From an uncultured Rothia sp. (lineage in GTDB: Bacteria; Actinomycetota; Actinomycetes; Actinomycetales; Micrococcaceae): a stretch of 64,000 bases of DNA. The notes below the pieces were generated by a model. That model worked only from the letters and a program-made list of their open reading frames with translations. It searched no databases and had not been told where the DNA came from. Each line of letters opens with the position of its first letter. The first letter of the stretch is position 1. Of this stretch, positions 1 through 9,058 are shown piece by piece. The position numbers were made by a program, and so were the translations under genes. The stretch lies in NCBI GenBank assembly GCA_946221065.1, contig CAMIIO010000003.1, positions 1 to 64,000 on the forward strand, read 5' to 3'.

Positions 1-405
1 GGTTTTGGTTGGGTTGGGGTGTTTTTGGGGTGGGTACCGCACAACGAACATAAGAAGGAAAGAAGGGGAGCGGAGGAGATTTCCCGCTCTTTTGCGCGGT
101 GCTTATTGCTCTTTTCACCAGCTCGAAATGCGGTATCATATTTCTCTTGGTATACCCCAACCCTGCTCATCTTTCTTCCGAAGTACTCACACACGTTTAC
201 CAGCAGAAACATCCTCTGGATAATAAACTTTTGAAAAGGCAAAACACTCTAAGCTTATTTCCAACAGATCTATGACGATGTGCCAAAGAACGCATAACAA
301 GGCACACAGACCCCTGCACAGAACTCATAATTCCGGCTAAACTTACAGAGACGTCATAAGCGACGTCCCACAAACTTTTTAAAGAAACACCATAGAGGAG
401 TACTT
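1..405. other. Upstream non-coding stretch
   Basis: No convincing gene in either strand. The first 100 bases are G-rich and then purine-rich. Short open frames here lack ribosome binding sites and family features. No rRNA or tRNA fold is visible. The last part must hold the promoter and leader of the TTG-started gene that follows; two GACGTC hexamers lie near 350-370 but I cannot assign them a role. Confidence 0.5.
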
Positions 406-1962
406 TTGTCTGAATCGTCTCGAAACGAGTCACGGAAGAATTTTGGATCATCATCCGACCGCGGCGGCTACCAGAAGAGCGGCAACCGCAACTCCTCATC
501 AAACCGTTCTTACCGCCAAGACGGCGAACGCTACGACCGTCGAGATCGGGACAATAACCGCAACGAAGGCCGTGGTGGTTTTGGTGGTCGTAAGTTTAAT
601 GATCGTGATGAGCGTGGTGGTCGTTCTTACGGTGATCGTGATAATAACCGTAGCTACGGTCAGCGGGATGACCGCCGTCAAAATTTCGATGGGAATCGTA
701 ACGAACGCGGTAATCGTTTTGACCGTGATCAGCGCGATAACCGCGATTTTAGAGAAAAGCGTAACGATCGTGGGGGGCACTCCAATGATCGTCCGCGCCG
801 GGATTCTGATCACCGCGGTGACCGCAATGACCGCGGATTTGGTCAAAATCGTCGTTCCGAGAATAATCATCAGCGCGGCGGGCAACAGCGTCGTGACGCC
901 CGTGAGTTCTCGGCAGCTAAGTCGGCTGGTTACCGTCCGTCAAAGCCTCAGGGGCCAGAGTTAGACACCGATGTGACAGGTAAAGAGCTCGATGGTTTTG
1001 TAGCCCGTCAGCTGCGTGCTTTGGAGAAGGACAACGCCGAGGTGGTAGCGCAGCATTTGGTGATGGCTGGTCGTTACCTGGATATCGACCCGAAGTTTGC
1101 TTTAGAGCACGCTATGGCGGCAACCCGTCGCGCCGGTCGTATTGGTGCCGTGCGTGAAGCTGCCGGTATCGCTGCGTATGTGGCGGAGGACTTTGAGCTT
1201 GCCTTGCGTGAGTTGCGTACTCACCGCCGTATTAGCGGTTCGCACGAACATTTGGCACTGCTGATTGATAGCGAGCGTGCCCTGGGCCGTATTGAAAAGG
1301 CTCTGGAACTTGCAGAAGAGTCCAAAGACCTTGATTTACAGCCCGCTGAGCGCGTGGAAATCGCTATGGTGGTTTCCGGGATTCGTCATGATCAGGGCGA
1401 TGTGAAGGCTGCGCTTGCCGCGCTGGAAATTCCCGAACTGAATAGTAAGCGCGGTTTCGAGTATAGCCCGCGCCTCTTTGAAGCGTACGCGGACTTGCTG
1501 ACCGAAGACGGTCGTACCAAGGAGGCTGCTCGTTGGTTCCGTTTGGCAAAGGTGACCGAGGCGGCATTGGGGCAGGGTGAGTTCGCCGAGCCTGAAATCT
1601 TCGATATTTTTACCGAAGAAGAGTTGCTGGAACCTCTGGAAGAATCTATTGATTTGACGGATGTCGATACATCCGAGCCTAACGGTGAAGAAGCTGAGAA
1701 TCAGGCTGATTCTGAGGATGAACAACATCTCACCACCGCTGAAAACGATGCCGATACCGACGTCGATAATGAGGACGACGGCGATCGCACCGAGACTCAG
1801 ACAGAAACCAGCTTTAAGGCAGATGAAGCAGAGGAAATGGTTGTAGCTCAGACCTCTGCAGAGTTTGTGATGACTGAAGATCAATCCGAAGAAGAGAACC
1901 TGCAGGCTGTCTCGGATTCTGTTGAGGACGAGACCGCAGTAGAGTCCGAGCAGAACGATTAA
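406..1962 (+). CDS. TPR-like repeat protein with Arg/Asp/Asn/Gly-rich N-terminus
   Basis: 518 residues starting at TTG with a GAGGAG ribosome binding site five bases upstream. Residues 1-165 are low complexity, made of DRD, NRN, RGG and GDRD-type units, probably disordered and perhaps RNA-binding. Residues about 180-400 are a helical region resembling tetratricopeptide repeats (for example blocks around ALEHAMAATRRAGRIGAVREA and LFEAYADLLTEDGRTKEAARW). The last 110 residues are strongly acidic. A protein of this layout sits upstream of the NagD-like hydrolase and tlyA in many actinobacteria; its function is not known to me. The gene runs into the hydrolase 22 bases downstream, suggesting one operon. 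Confidence 0.85.
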   Translation: MSESSRNESRKNFGSSSDRGGYQKSGNRNSSSNRSYRQDGERYDRRDRDNNRNEGRGGFGGRKFNDRDERGGRSYGDRDNNRSYGQRDDRRQNFDGNRNERGNRFDRDQRDNRDFREKRNDRGGHSNDRPRRDSDHRGDRNDRGFGQNRRSENNHQRGGQQRRDAREFSAAKSAGYRPSKPQGPELDTDVTGKELDGFVARQLRALEKDNAEVVAQHLVMAGRYLDIDPKFALEHAMAATRRAGRIGAVREAAGIAAYVAEDFELALRELRTHRRISGSHEHLALLIDSERALGRIEKALELAEESKDLDLQPAERVEIAMVVSGIRHDQGDVKAALAALEIPELNSKRGFEYSPRLFEAYADLLTEDGRTKEAARWFRLAKVTEAALGQGEFAEPEIFDIFTEEELLEPLEESIDLTDVDTSEPNGEEAENQADSEDEQHLTTAENDADTDVDNEDDGDRTETQTETSFKADEAEEMVVAQTSAEFVMTEDQSEEENLQAVSDSVEDETAVESEQND

Positions 1963-1984
1963 CACTAATACGGGAGTATAGAAC

Positions 1985-2974
1985 ATGTTGTTAGACCGGT
2001 ACGATTCCATTCTTTCTGACTTGGATGGCGTGGTGTATGCTGGGCCGTTTGCTATTGACGGTGCCCCTGAGGCATTGAATAGGGCGCAGGAAATGGGCGT
2101 GCCGGTCGCTTTCGTTACGAATAATGCCTCACGTTCGGTGGAGACTGTTGCCGAACATTTACGTGAGCTGGGCGTCAAGACGGATGCGGATCATGTGGTA
2201 AGTTCTGCGCAAGCTGCTGCCGAGCTCCTCACCACGCACGCGGAGCCGGGCGCTAAGGTGCTAGTTTGTGGTGCCCAAGCTTTAGCCGATTGTGTGAGTG
2301 CCGCCGGTTTTGTCCCGGTATATTCTCAAGAGGATGAACCTGCGGCGGTTGCTCAGGGTTTTAACCCGCGTTTGGTGTGGGAAGATCTTGCCGAAGCCGC
2401 TTATACGCTTGCCGATGAGAACGTGGTGTGGGTGGCATCGAATACCGATTTCACTATCCCTAAGGAGCGCGGCATCGCGCCGGGAAACGGGACGTTGGTT
2501 GCCGCCGTCGCTACGGCTACCGGGCGGAAACCGCTGGTTGCGGGTAAGCCGGAGTCGGCTATTTTTGAGACAGGTGCCAAGCAAATAAATAGTGAGCGTC
2601 CGCTGGTAGTGGGTGACCGCCTGGACACCGATATTCAAGGCGGCAACAGAGCAGGAATGGCGACGGCATGCGTGATGACGGGCGTGGAAACATACCAGTC
2701 GATTACCGCGGCTATCACGATGGAGCGCCCCACCTATATTGTGGAGACACTGGATCAGTTTTTTGAAGACTACCCGGAGATTTCGGTCGCTAAGGATGGT
2801 GCGGATACCGTGGCAACCGGCGCGGGATGGACGGCGCGTGTGACCAGCCGAAAGATTACGTTAAGTGGTTCCGGCACCGAGGTGGACTCATGGCGTGTGG
2901 TAACTCAGGCGTGGTGGGCTGCATTTCCTGAGACCGATTTACCCCAGGTTCCCGAGGAGATTGTGTATGAGTAA
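1985..2974 (+). CDS. HAD-IIA family hydrolase (NagD-like phosphatase)
   Basis: 329 residues. Motif I is DLDG at 12-15 (nucleophile D12, acid/base D14), motif II TNNAS at 45-49, motif III lysine K188 in GKPE, and motif IV GDRLDTD at 210-216. The large C2-type cap between motifs II and III and the DGVVY start place it in subclass IIA, which includes NagD and 4-nitrophenylphosphatases. Substrate cannot be read from sequence. About 60 residues beyond the HAD core form an actinobacterial C-terminal extension. Its stop overlaps the start of the next small gene by eight bases, so translation is probably coupled. Confidence 0.9.
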   Translation: MLLDRYDSILSDLDGVVYAGPFAIDGAPEALNRAQEMGVPVAFVTNNASRSVETVAEHLRELGVKTDADHVVSSAQAAAELLTTHAEPGAKVLVCGAQALADCVSAAGFVPVYSQEDEPAAVAQGFNPRLVWEDLAEAAYTLADENVVWVASNTDFTIPKERGIAPGNGTLVAAVATATGRKPLVAGKPESAIFETGAKQINSERPLVVGDRLDTDIQGGNRAGMATACVMTGVETYQSITAAITMERPTYIVETLDQFFEDYPEISVAKDGADTVATGAGWTARVTSRKITLSGSGTEVDSWRVVTQAWWAAFPETDLPQVPEEIVYE

Positions 2975-3158
2975 GCCGGAAGATTCTGCTCTTAACGAGG
3001 CCGATCAGACAGAATTAGAGGAATTTGAGCGTGAGCTGGAGACAATTCTTGCTTTGGATCCGGTGGAGCGTTTACCGCGACTGAGCGCTACCGCTGAGCG
3101 GCTAAATCGTGCGCTAGATGATACCGGTGCCACCGATTCACAGGACTCTGGCGCGTGA
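2967..3158 (+). CDS. Small acidic hypothetical protein
   Basis: 63 residues, rich in Glu, Asp and Ala and predicted helical; no known domain. I start at ATG 2967 because a good ribosome binding site (GAGGAGA, 2954-2960) sits six bases upstream; a TTG two codons earlier is possible but less well placed. It overlaps the end of the HAD gene and its TGA overlaps the GTG of tlyA, so it is embedded in a coupled operon. Small proteins in this position are common beside actinobacterial tlyA; role unknown. Confidence 0.75.
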   Translation: MSKPEDSALNEADQTELEEFERELETILALDPVERLPRLSATAERLNRALDDTGATDSQDSGA

Positions 3159-3913
3159 GTATGCGCCTAGATAAGGCTTTGGTAGAGCGGTCTTTGGTTC
3201 GCTCACGCACCCTAGCCGCCAAGCTAATTGACGCCGGCGCGGTGAGACTTAACGGTTCTGTAGTGGTAAAGCCTTCACAGCAGGTAGAACCAGCTGACCA
3301 GCTGACCGTGGCAGATTCTGAACTCACCGAGTATGTTTCTCGTGCCGGACATAAACTCGCCGGGGCACTTACGGCGTTTCCACAGATTAAGGTGGAGGGT
3401 AAGCGGTGTCTTGACGCCGGTGCGTCCACAGGTGGCTTTACCCAGGTGCTTCTACAGCGTGGAGCGCAACGTGTTGCCGCTGTGGATGTGGGGCACGATC
3501 AATTGGCCCCGGAGATTCGTTCTGATCAGCGCGTGGATGTGTTTGAGGGCATGAACGTACGCTACCTCAAACCTGAGGATATTGGTGGTGCGGTTGAGCT
3601 AACTGTCTCTGATTTATCCTTTATTTCTCTCACTCTGGTGATGTCGGCGCTGGCAGATGCTACGGCGTCGGGCGGGGACTTGGTACTTATGGTCAAGCCG
3701 CAATTTGAAGTGGGTAAGCACCAGATTGGTGGCGGTGGAGTGGTAACGGATCCGCGTGCGCGGCAGGAGGCTGTTGTTAAAGTGCGCGAGTCTGCAGAGT
3801 TCCATGGGCTGTACGTCAAAGGAATCGAACCGAGTTCTTTGCCCGGTCAGGACGGTAATCTTGAGTTTTTCCTCTGGTGTACTAAAGCTACGAGAGCTAC
3901 AGAAAATAGATAG
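3155..3913 (+). CDS. tlyA: TlyA family rRNA (cytidine-2'-O)-methyltransferase
   Basis: 252 residues beginning with GTG that overlaps the previous TGA. An S4 RNA-binding domain covers roughly residues 3-50 (MRLDKALVERSLVRSR). The linker RAGHKL at 63-68 precedes an FtsJ/RrmJ-type SAM domain with CLDAGASTGGFT at 85-96, the DLSFIS motif near 133, and MVKPQFEVGK near 159. In mycobacteria TlyA methylates 16S and 23S rRNA and affects capreomycin sensitivity; it is often annotated as a hemolysin. Position between the HAD hydrolase and NAD kinase is the conserved actinobacterial context. Confidence 0.93.
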   Translation: MSMRLDKALVERSLVRSRTLAAKLIDAGAVRLNGSVVVKPSQQVEPADQLTVADSELTEYVSRAGHKLAGALTAFPQIKVEGKRCLDAGASTGGFTQVLLQRGAQRVAAVDVGHDQLAPEIRSDQRVDVFEGMNVRYLKPEDIGGAVELTVSDLSFISLTLVMSALADATASGGDLVLMVKPQFEVGKHQIGGGGVVTDPRARQEAVVKVRESAEFHGLYVKGIEPSSLPGQDGNLEFFLWCTKATRATENR

Positions 3914-4004
3914 CTGGATGTGTCGGATTAAGTTTTGAATCTGAGTGGGGGAGTTCTTCACATTCAACGTCGCCGTGCAATACGCTAGTGACGTGACCGA
4001 TTCG

Positions 4005-4979
4005 ATGAATATGCTCCCCGTTTCCGCACGGAAAATCCTGGTTTTTGCACACATGGGCCGTGAGGAGGCTGTTCGCGCTGCCCGTGCTACGTGCGCTCAA
4101 TTGCATGAGGCGGGGTTGCGTCCGGTGATGGATCGTGCAGATCTTGAGATCCTTCACGATGGCTGGGATGCACCCGTTCCCGTGGATGTGGTGGGGGAGA
4201 CGGTTGCCTTATTTGATATTGAGCTGGGTGTGGTGATGGGCGGTGACGGCTCGATTTTGCGTGCCGCGGAGATGATTCGTCACACCGAGATTCCGCTGGT
4301 GGGTGTGAACCTGGGCCATGTGGGGTTTCTTGCCGAATCGGAGGAGTCTGACCTTGTCGAGACTGTCAAATGCATTGTCGATAGTGACTATACGGTAGAA
4401 GAGCGTATGGCGATTGATGTTAAGGCATGGCACGGAAACCGAAAGATTGCCGATACCTGGGCGCTGAACGAGGCCAGTATAGAAAAGGGTAACCGCGCCA
4501 AAATGATTGAGGTTGTGGTGGAGGTGGACGAACGTCCGCTGAGCACTTTTGGTTGTGATGGGGTGGTGCTGGCAACTCCTACAGGTTCCACCGCATACGC
4601 TTTTTCTGGGGGCGGGCCTATCGTTTGGCCCACGGTGGAGGCAATGCTTCTCGTGCCGCTTTCTGCTCATGCGCTGTTCTCCCGTCCGCTGGTGACCTCC
4701 CCAACATCAACAATGGCGGTAGAACTTTCCAGCGAAAGCGAGGCTGTGGGGGTGCTCTGGTGCGATGGACGTCGAACCAGCGAGTTACCTGCCGGTTCCC
4801 GTATTGAAGTGAAGAAATCGGCAAAGCCTATCAAGCTGGCGCGGATTCATCCGGCACCATTTTCTGAGCGCCTGGTGGCTAAGTTTGAGCTCCCTACCGG
4901 CGGGTGGCGTGGGCCCTCTAAGAAGAGTGGGGACGCACTACTCACATTAACTACTTCTAAAGATTTTGAGGAAAACTAG
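4005..4979 (+). CDS. nadK: NAD kinase
   Basis: Phosphorylates NAD to NADP using ATP or polyphosphate. With the start at ATG 4005 it is 324 residues. Diagnostic motifs: GGDGS at 79-83, NLGHVGFL near 102, NEAS at 155-158 and TPTGSTAY at 181-188. The frame stays open upstream to GTG 3945, but homologous proteins begin close to the RKILVFAH segment, so the shorter start is preferred; no start has a strong ribosome binding site. It lies between tlyA and recN, two bases before the latter, as is usual in actinobacteria. Confidence 0.93.
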   Translation: MNMLPVSARKILVFAHMGREEAVRAARATCAQLHEAGLRPVMDRADLEILHDGWDAPVPVDVVGETVALFDIELGVVMGGDGSILRAAEMIRHTEIPLVGVNLGHVGFLAESEESDLVETVKCIVDSDYTVEERMAIDVKAWHGNRKIADTWALNEASIEKGNRAKMIEVVVEVDERPLSTFGCDGVVLATPTGSTAYAFSGGGPIVWPTVEAMLLVPLSAHALFSRPLVTSPTSTMAVELSSESEAVGVLWCDGRRTSELPAGSRIEVKKSAKPIKLARIHPAPFSERLVAKFELPTGGWRGPSKKSGDALLTLTTSKDFEEN

Positions 4980-4981
4980 CG

Positions 4982-6688
4982 GTGATTGAAGAAATCCATT
5001 TGCGCGATTTAGGCGTGATTACCGATGCCCGCCTACCTTTAGAACCGGGGTTTTCGGTGCTTACGGGCGAGACTGGAGCCGGTAAGACGATGGTGGTGAC
5101 GGCGCTCGGGATGCTTTTGGGTGCTCGTTCGGATACTAACGCGGTGCGTTCTGGTGCTAAGAATGCGCTGGCGGAAGCGGTGGTTCGTTTGCCTCAGGGC
5201 CACCGTGCGATTGAGCTGGCGGAAAACGCCGGCGGCTCGGTAGAGGAAATTGATGAAGGTTCGAGCGAGTTGCTTTTGGCTCGCACAGTCTCTGCTGCGG
5301 GGCGATCCCGTGCTCATGTGGGCGGGTGTTCGGCGCCGGTGGGTACGCTGGCTGAGATTGGGCAGACGCTCGTTGCCGTTCACGGACAATCGGATCAACT
5401 TCGGTTGAAGTCCGCAAAGGAACAGCGGCATGCGCTGGATTCCTATGCGGGGGAGAAGTTGGCTCGGCTGAAGAAGAAGTATCGGGCTAATTTTGAGCGG
5501 TTTAAGGTTGCTGCTGCGGAGCTGAAAGAGGTACGGGAGAATACCCGCGCCAGAGCCCTTGAAGCGCAAACCTTGGAAGGCGCGCTTGCCGAGATTGACG
5601 CCGTCGCCCCGCAAGAGGGGGAGGATGTTGCGTTGAAGATGGAAGCTGCCAAGCTGGCTAATGTAGAGTCTTTGCGGGTTGCCGCCACACAGGCATCTGC
5701 GGTGATGGTCGGTAGCGAGTATTCTCAAGGGGACGAGCCAAATATTTTGGCGTTGCTGGATGTCGCTCGGTCCTCGCTGAGCGCCGAAGCCGCTGCGGAT
5801 GAGGCGCTGGGGGAACTTTCCGAGCGAGTCAACGAGCTGTTGATTCAGGCAACGGATATTTCCGAGGAAATCTCGGGTTACCTTTCCTCATTGGATTCGG
5901 AAGGCCCGGAGCGACTGGCTCAGGTTGAGGCTCGACGGGCGCAGCTGAAGTCGCTGACACGAAAATACGGTGCGGATATTGCCGAGGTGTTGGCCTGGGC
6001 TGCTGAGTCGCGGGAGCGTTTGGAGAGTCTTTCGGATGATCCGGCACGTGCCGAGGCCTTGGAACAGGAGTTACGCGAATTGCGTGAGGTGCTGATTTCC
6101 CAGTCTACTCAGCTTCGTGATTTGCGCGAGAAGACCGCGAAAAAGCTTGCTTCAGCCGTCTCCGAGGAACTTTCTGCTCTGGCGATGCCGAATGCTTCGT
6201 TGGTAGTGGCTGTAGAGGAAACAGAGAAGTTTAGTGCCGATGGCAAGGATTCTGTGACGTTCATGCTCAAACCGCATCAGCAGGCAACTCCGCGTCCGTT
6301 AGGCAAAGGCGCTTCCGGTGGCGAGTTGTCCCGGGTGATGTTGGCCCTTGAAGTGGTGCTGGCGGAGGTTGAACCGGTGCCCACCTTTATCTTTGACGAG
6401 GTGGATTCGGGGGTGGGCGGTAAAGCTGCCGTGGAAATTGGGCGGCGTCTTGCCATGCTTGCCAAGCACGTTCAGGTGCTGGTGGTTACTCACTTACCGC
6501 AGGTTGCCGCCTTTGCCGATCAGCATATCCTGGTACTCAAAAACGATGATGCTTCGCTCTCCAAGGTGGAGGTGCTGAATGAAGAGCAGCGCGTGGTGGA
6601 GCTGGCTCGTATGCTTGCCGGGCACGATCAGTCCGCATCCGCGCAGGAGCACGCGCGAGAGCTTTTGGAGATAGGACGCCGGGTATAG
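4982..6688 (+). CDS. recN: DNA repair protein RecN
   Basis: 568-residue SMC-like ATPase acting in double-strand break repair. Walker A GETGAGKT is at residues 29-36. The middle is a long coiled-coil region rich in Glu, Arg, Ala and Leu. The C-terminal half carries the ABC signature (GKGASGGELSR), Walker B (FIFDEVDSGVGG) and the H-loop region (VVTHLPQVAAFADQH). Starts with GTG directly after nadK, so the two are co-transcribed. Confidence 0.95.
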   Translation: MIEEIHLRDLGVITDARLPLEPGFSVLTGETGAGKTMVVTALGMLLGARSDTNAVRSGAKNALAEAVVRLPQGHRAIELAENAGGSVEEIDEGSSELLLARTVSAAGRSRAHVGGCSAPVGTLAEIGQTLVAVHGQSDQLRLKSAKEQRHALDSYAGEKLARLKKKYRANFERFKVAAAELKEVRENTRARALEAQTLEGALAEIDAVAPQEGEDVALKMEAAKLANVESLRVAATQASAVMVGSEYSQGDEPNILALLDVARSSLSAEAAADEALGELSERVNELLIQATDISEEISGYLSSLDSEGPERLAQVEARRAQLKSLTRKYGADIAEVLAWAAESRERLESLSDDPARAEALEQELRELREVLISQSTQLRDLREKTAKKLASAVSEELSALAMPNASLVVAVEETEKFSADGKDSVTFMLKPHQQATPRPLGKGASGGELSRVMLALEVVLAEVEPVPTFIFDEVDSGVGGKAAVEIGRRLAMLAKHVQVLVVTHLPQVAAFADQHILVLKNDDASLSKVEVLNEEQRVVELARMLAGHDQSASAQEHARELLEIGRRV

Positions 6689-6803
6689 CGGGTACTCTCT
6701 TCTAAGAACAGCCCATCTGGGGAGCTGAACCCCACAATGTTTTTACCGCCGCGAACTACCGCTCAATGCTACACACCGCCACGGTTTATTGCGAAAGGAC
6801 ACC

Positions 6804-7547
6804 ATGCAACAGAATCTGAATCCGGACGTTGGAGATGCCGCCCGATTGGATGCGCCAGCTCTTGCCGCCGAACAGAACACGATTGCAGACATTGCTAACC
6901 CGCGTTTTGTGACATCTCGGGAAACGAAGTTTGAAGGGTATATCTGGGATGTGGTTCGTGAGGGCGTTGCCTTGGAGGAAGGGGCAGAGCCGTTTGAGCG
7001 CGACTTTTTACTGCACCCCGGTGCGGTGGCGGTGGCGGCGCTGAATGAGAAGAATCAGATTTTACTCATTAACCAATACCGGCATCCGGTGCGTGCGAGC
7101 CTCTGGGAGATTCCCGCCGGTTTATTAGACATTGACGGTGAAGAGCCGCTGGCAGCTGCGGCACGTGAACTCGCCGAAGAAACCTTTTTACAGGCTGAAC
7201 AGTGGGATACTCTCATGGAGTTCTATAATTCGCCCGGTGGTATGGGGGAGGCATGCCGAATCTTCCTGGCGCGCGGTATCAGCGAAATCCCTCGTGAAGA
7301 ACAACAAGAGCGCGAGCACGAAGAGTCGGAAATTGTGGCGCGCTGGGTGGATCTTGACGACGCCGTTCGCGCGGTTCTTGCCGGGCGGGTACATAACGCC
7401 TCTTCTACTAACGCGATTTTGGCTACCTACGCGGCGGCGTCGAAGAACTTTGAGACGCTTTATTCTGCCACCGTGCCCTTTAACGCACACCCGTATCTGC
7501 GCGACCCTAACTTTCGTGGGGAGATTCGCCCCGCAGAGGAGCAATAG
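6804..7547 (+). CDS. NUDIX hydrolase, probable ADP-ribose pyrophosphatase
   Basis: 247 residues from ATG 6804, chosen because GAAAGGA (6793-6799) is correctly placed; a TTG at 6789 in frame has no such site. The Nudix box is GLLDIDGEEPLAA...RELAEETF, with one extra residue before the first Glu, as in the actinobacterial ADP-ribose pyrophosphatase group. The preceding IPAG and following PGGMGE segments also match that group. The gene is followed two bases later by xerD, an arrangement common in actinobacteria. Confidence 0.88.
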   Translation: MQQNLNPDVGDAARLDAPALAAEQNTIADIANPRFVTSRETKFEGYIWDVVREGVALEEGAEPFERDFLLHPGAVAVAALNEKNQILLINQYRHPVRASLWEIPAGLLDIDGEEPLAAAARELAEETFLQAEQWDTLMEFYNSPGGMGEACRIFLARGISEIPREEQQEREHEESEIVARWVDLDDAVRAVLAGRVHNASSTNAILATYAAASKNFETLYSATVPFNAHPYLRDPNFRGEIRPAEEQ

Positions 7548-7549
7548 GC

Positions 7550-8533
7550 GTGCCCGAGTCCCCGAAGAAAGTACGGCAGAGTCCGCTAGAGAACGCCATT
7601 GAAAAATATTTGCAGTATTTGACGATTGAGCGCGGTTTAGCGAAGAATACCGTGGAATCCTATGGGCGAGATCTACGCCGGTACGGGAAGTATCTTGCCG
7701 AGCAAGGAGTTATTGATCCCACGGTCATTACCAAAAAACATGTTCGCGACTTTGCTTCTTCTCTGGCGGAAACACCGGGTAAAGGCGGTAAACCGTTGAG
7801 CGCTCGTAGCGTTGCCCGGATTGTGGTGGCGGTGCGCGGCGTTCACAAGTTTTGGCTGCGTGAGAGAGTTACCAGGCTGGACGTGGCGGCGTCGGTAAAT
7901 CCGCCCACTATTGGGGCACGCTTGCCCAAAGCGATCTCGGTGGGGGAGGTGGCAAAGTTACTTGGTGCCTTTGACCTTTCTACACCTGTGGGTTTGCGCG
8001 ATCGGGCGATCCTTGAGTTCTTATACTCCACAGGTGCCCGTATTACCGAGGTGATTGGGGTGGATGTGGATGATCTGTCGTTGGTAAGCGCGGCTAGTGC
8101 CTCTGATCACAAAAATACCCGGATCAGCGTGGTGCGTCTTTTTGGTAAAGGCAATAAGGAGCGCATAGTTCCGGTAGGGTCCTACGCCCAGCAAGCGATA
8201 GAGGATTATCTGGTACGTGCCCGTCCCGAGCTTGCCCAACACGGTAAGGGTACGGCGGCGCTCTTCTTGAATGCTCGCGGCGGCAGATTGACGAGGCAAG
8301 GAGCCTGGCTGATTCTTAAGAAGGCAGCGGAGCGCGCTAGACTGGAGGTAGAAATCTCTCCGCACACCCTGCGACACTCCTACGCCACGCATCTCTTGGA
8401 AGGTGGAGCGGATATTCGGGTGGTTCAGGAGCTACTGGGGCATTCTTCAGTAACAACCACGCAGATTTACACGAAGGTTACCGCAGATACTCTGTGGGAG
8501 GTTTTTGCGGCCACGCATCCGCGTGCACGCTAA
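7550..8533 (+). CDS. xerD: Site-specific tyrosine recombinase XerD
   Basis: 327 residues, GTG start with an AGAGGAG site upstream. N-terminal SAM-like core-binding domain (residues 12-110) and a C-terminal catalytic domain with R164 (TGARITEV), K200 (GKGNKE), H272 and R275 (HTLRH), H298 (LLGHSS) and nucleophile Y307. Full length and in the housekeeping context before parA and scpAB in related genomes, so this is the chromosome dimer resolution recombinase rather than a phage integrase. Here a 23.5-kb metabolic segment separates it from parA. Confidence 0.93.
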   Translation: MPESPKKVRQSPLENAIEKYLQYLTIERGLAKNTVESYGRDLRRYGKYLAEQGVIDPTVITKKHVRDFASSLAETPGKGGKPLSARSVARIVVAVRGVHKFWLRERVTRLDVAASVNPPTIGARLPKAISVGEVAKLLGAFDLSTPVGLRDRAILEFLYSTGARITEVIGVDVDDLSLVSAASASDHKNTRISVVRLFGKGNKERIVPVGSYAQQAIEDYLVRARPELAQHGKGTAALFLNARGGRLTRQGAWLILKKAAERARLEVEISPHTLRHSYATHLLEGGADIRVVQELLGHSSVTTTQIYTKVTADTLWEVFAATHPRAR

Positions 8534-8587
8534 ATATGAGAACGTGATAGTTTTCTCAAATCCTGTCTATACTTCACTGCGCAGTAT

Positions 8588-8625
8588 TAAAAATCGTCAC
8601 ATTCTGGGAATGCTGACGATTTTTT
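8588..8625 (+). terminator. Intrinsic terminator after xerD
   Basis: A stem of about 15 bp with one bulged base (AAAATCGTCACATTC with GAATG-c-TGACGATTTT) and a 3-base loop, followed by a T run. It closes the information-processing operon before the urease locus. Confidence 0.85.
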
Positions 8626-8692
8626 GTGTGTCGGATATTATTCCTCGTACAAGTGCGGATCTTTTTCTCGGCAAACATCCAGGTAACGGGCG

Positions 8693-8698
8693 TATAAT
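8693..8698 (+). promoter_or_regulatory. Putative -10 box of the urease promoter
   Basis: A perfect TATAAT lies 51 bases before the ureA ATG, just after the xerD terminator. No clear -35 hexamer is visible 16-18 bases upstream, so an activator may be needed. Inference from position and motif only. Confidence 0.45.
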
Positions 8699-8748
8699 GA
8701 AAAATATCTAGTCTATACACCCCAATTTTTACAACCAATGAGGACTCC

Positions 8749-9050
8749 ATGCATTTGCAGCCAAAGACCAAGAAAAGCTGATGGTGGTTGTTGCCGCCGA
8801 TCTGGCTCGCCGTCGCCAACAACGCGGACTCAAGCTCAACTACCCCGAAGCTATCGCCATCATTACCTACGAGCTGATGGAAGGTGCCCGTGACGGCCGA
8901 ACTGTTGCTGACCTAATGAGCTGGGGCAGCACCATCCTTACCCGCGACGACGTCATGGACGGCGTTGCCGAAATGATTGACGACGTGCAGGTAGAAGCCA
9001 CCTTCCCCGACGGCACCAAGCTAGTGACCGTTCATAACCCCATTCGATAG
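8749..9050 (+). CDS. ureA: Urease subunit gamma, with apparent 1-nt frameshift in codons 6-7
   Basis: The gamma subunit of urease. The natural start is ATG 8749, preceded by GAGGA. Reading from it gives MHLQPK and then TKKS and a TGA stop. Re-reading base 8766 (AAG GAC instead of AAG ACC) gives [19 protein letters not shown], the typical UreA N-terminus; the rest ([44 protein letters not shown]) is intact. So one G is missing in this sequence. The early TGA overlaps an internal ATG at 8781 (TGATG), which could yield a protein lacking the first 11 residues. Alternatives are sequencing error, a strain-specific null or leaky allele, or -1 slippage on A-AAG. Confidence 0.9.
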
Positions 9051-9058
9051 GACCTTCC

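Noticed and set aside
1..405. Possible end of an rRNA operon or tyrS gene at the left edge
   Set aside because: No rRNA or synthetase sequence is recognisable in the first 405 bases.
443..964. Overlapping frames rich in Val, Ile and Thr in both directions over the start of the TPR-like gene
   Set aside because: They are frame-shifted readings of the repetitive GAT/CGT-rich coding sequence and have no start signals.
7550..8533. XerD gene as a phage or island integrase for the adjacent metabolic segment
   Set aside because: Full housekeeping XerD features and conserved context; no attachment-site repeat was found at the ends of the segment.
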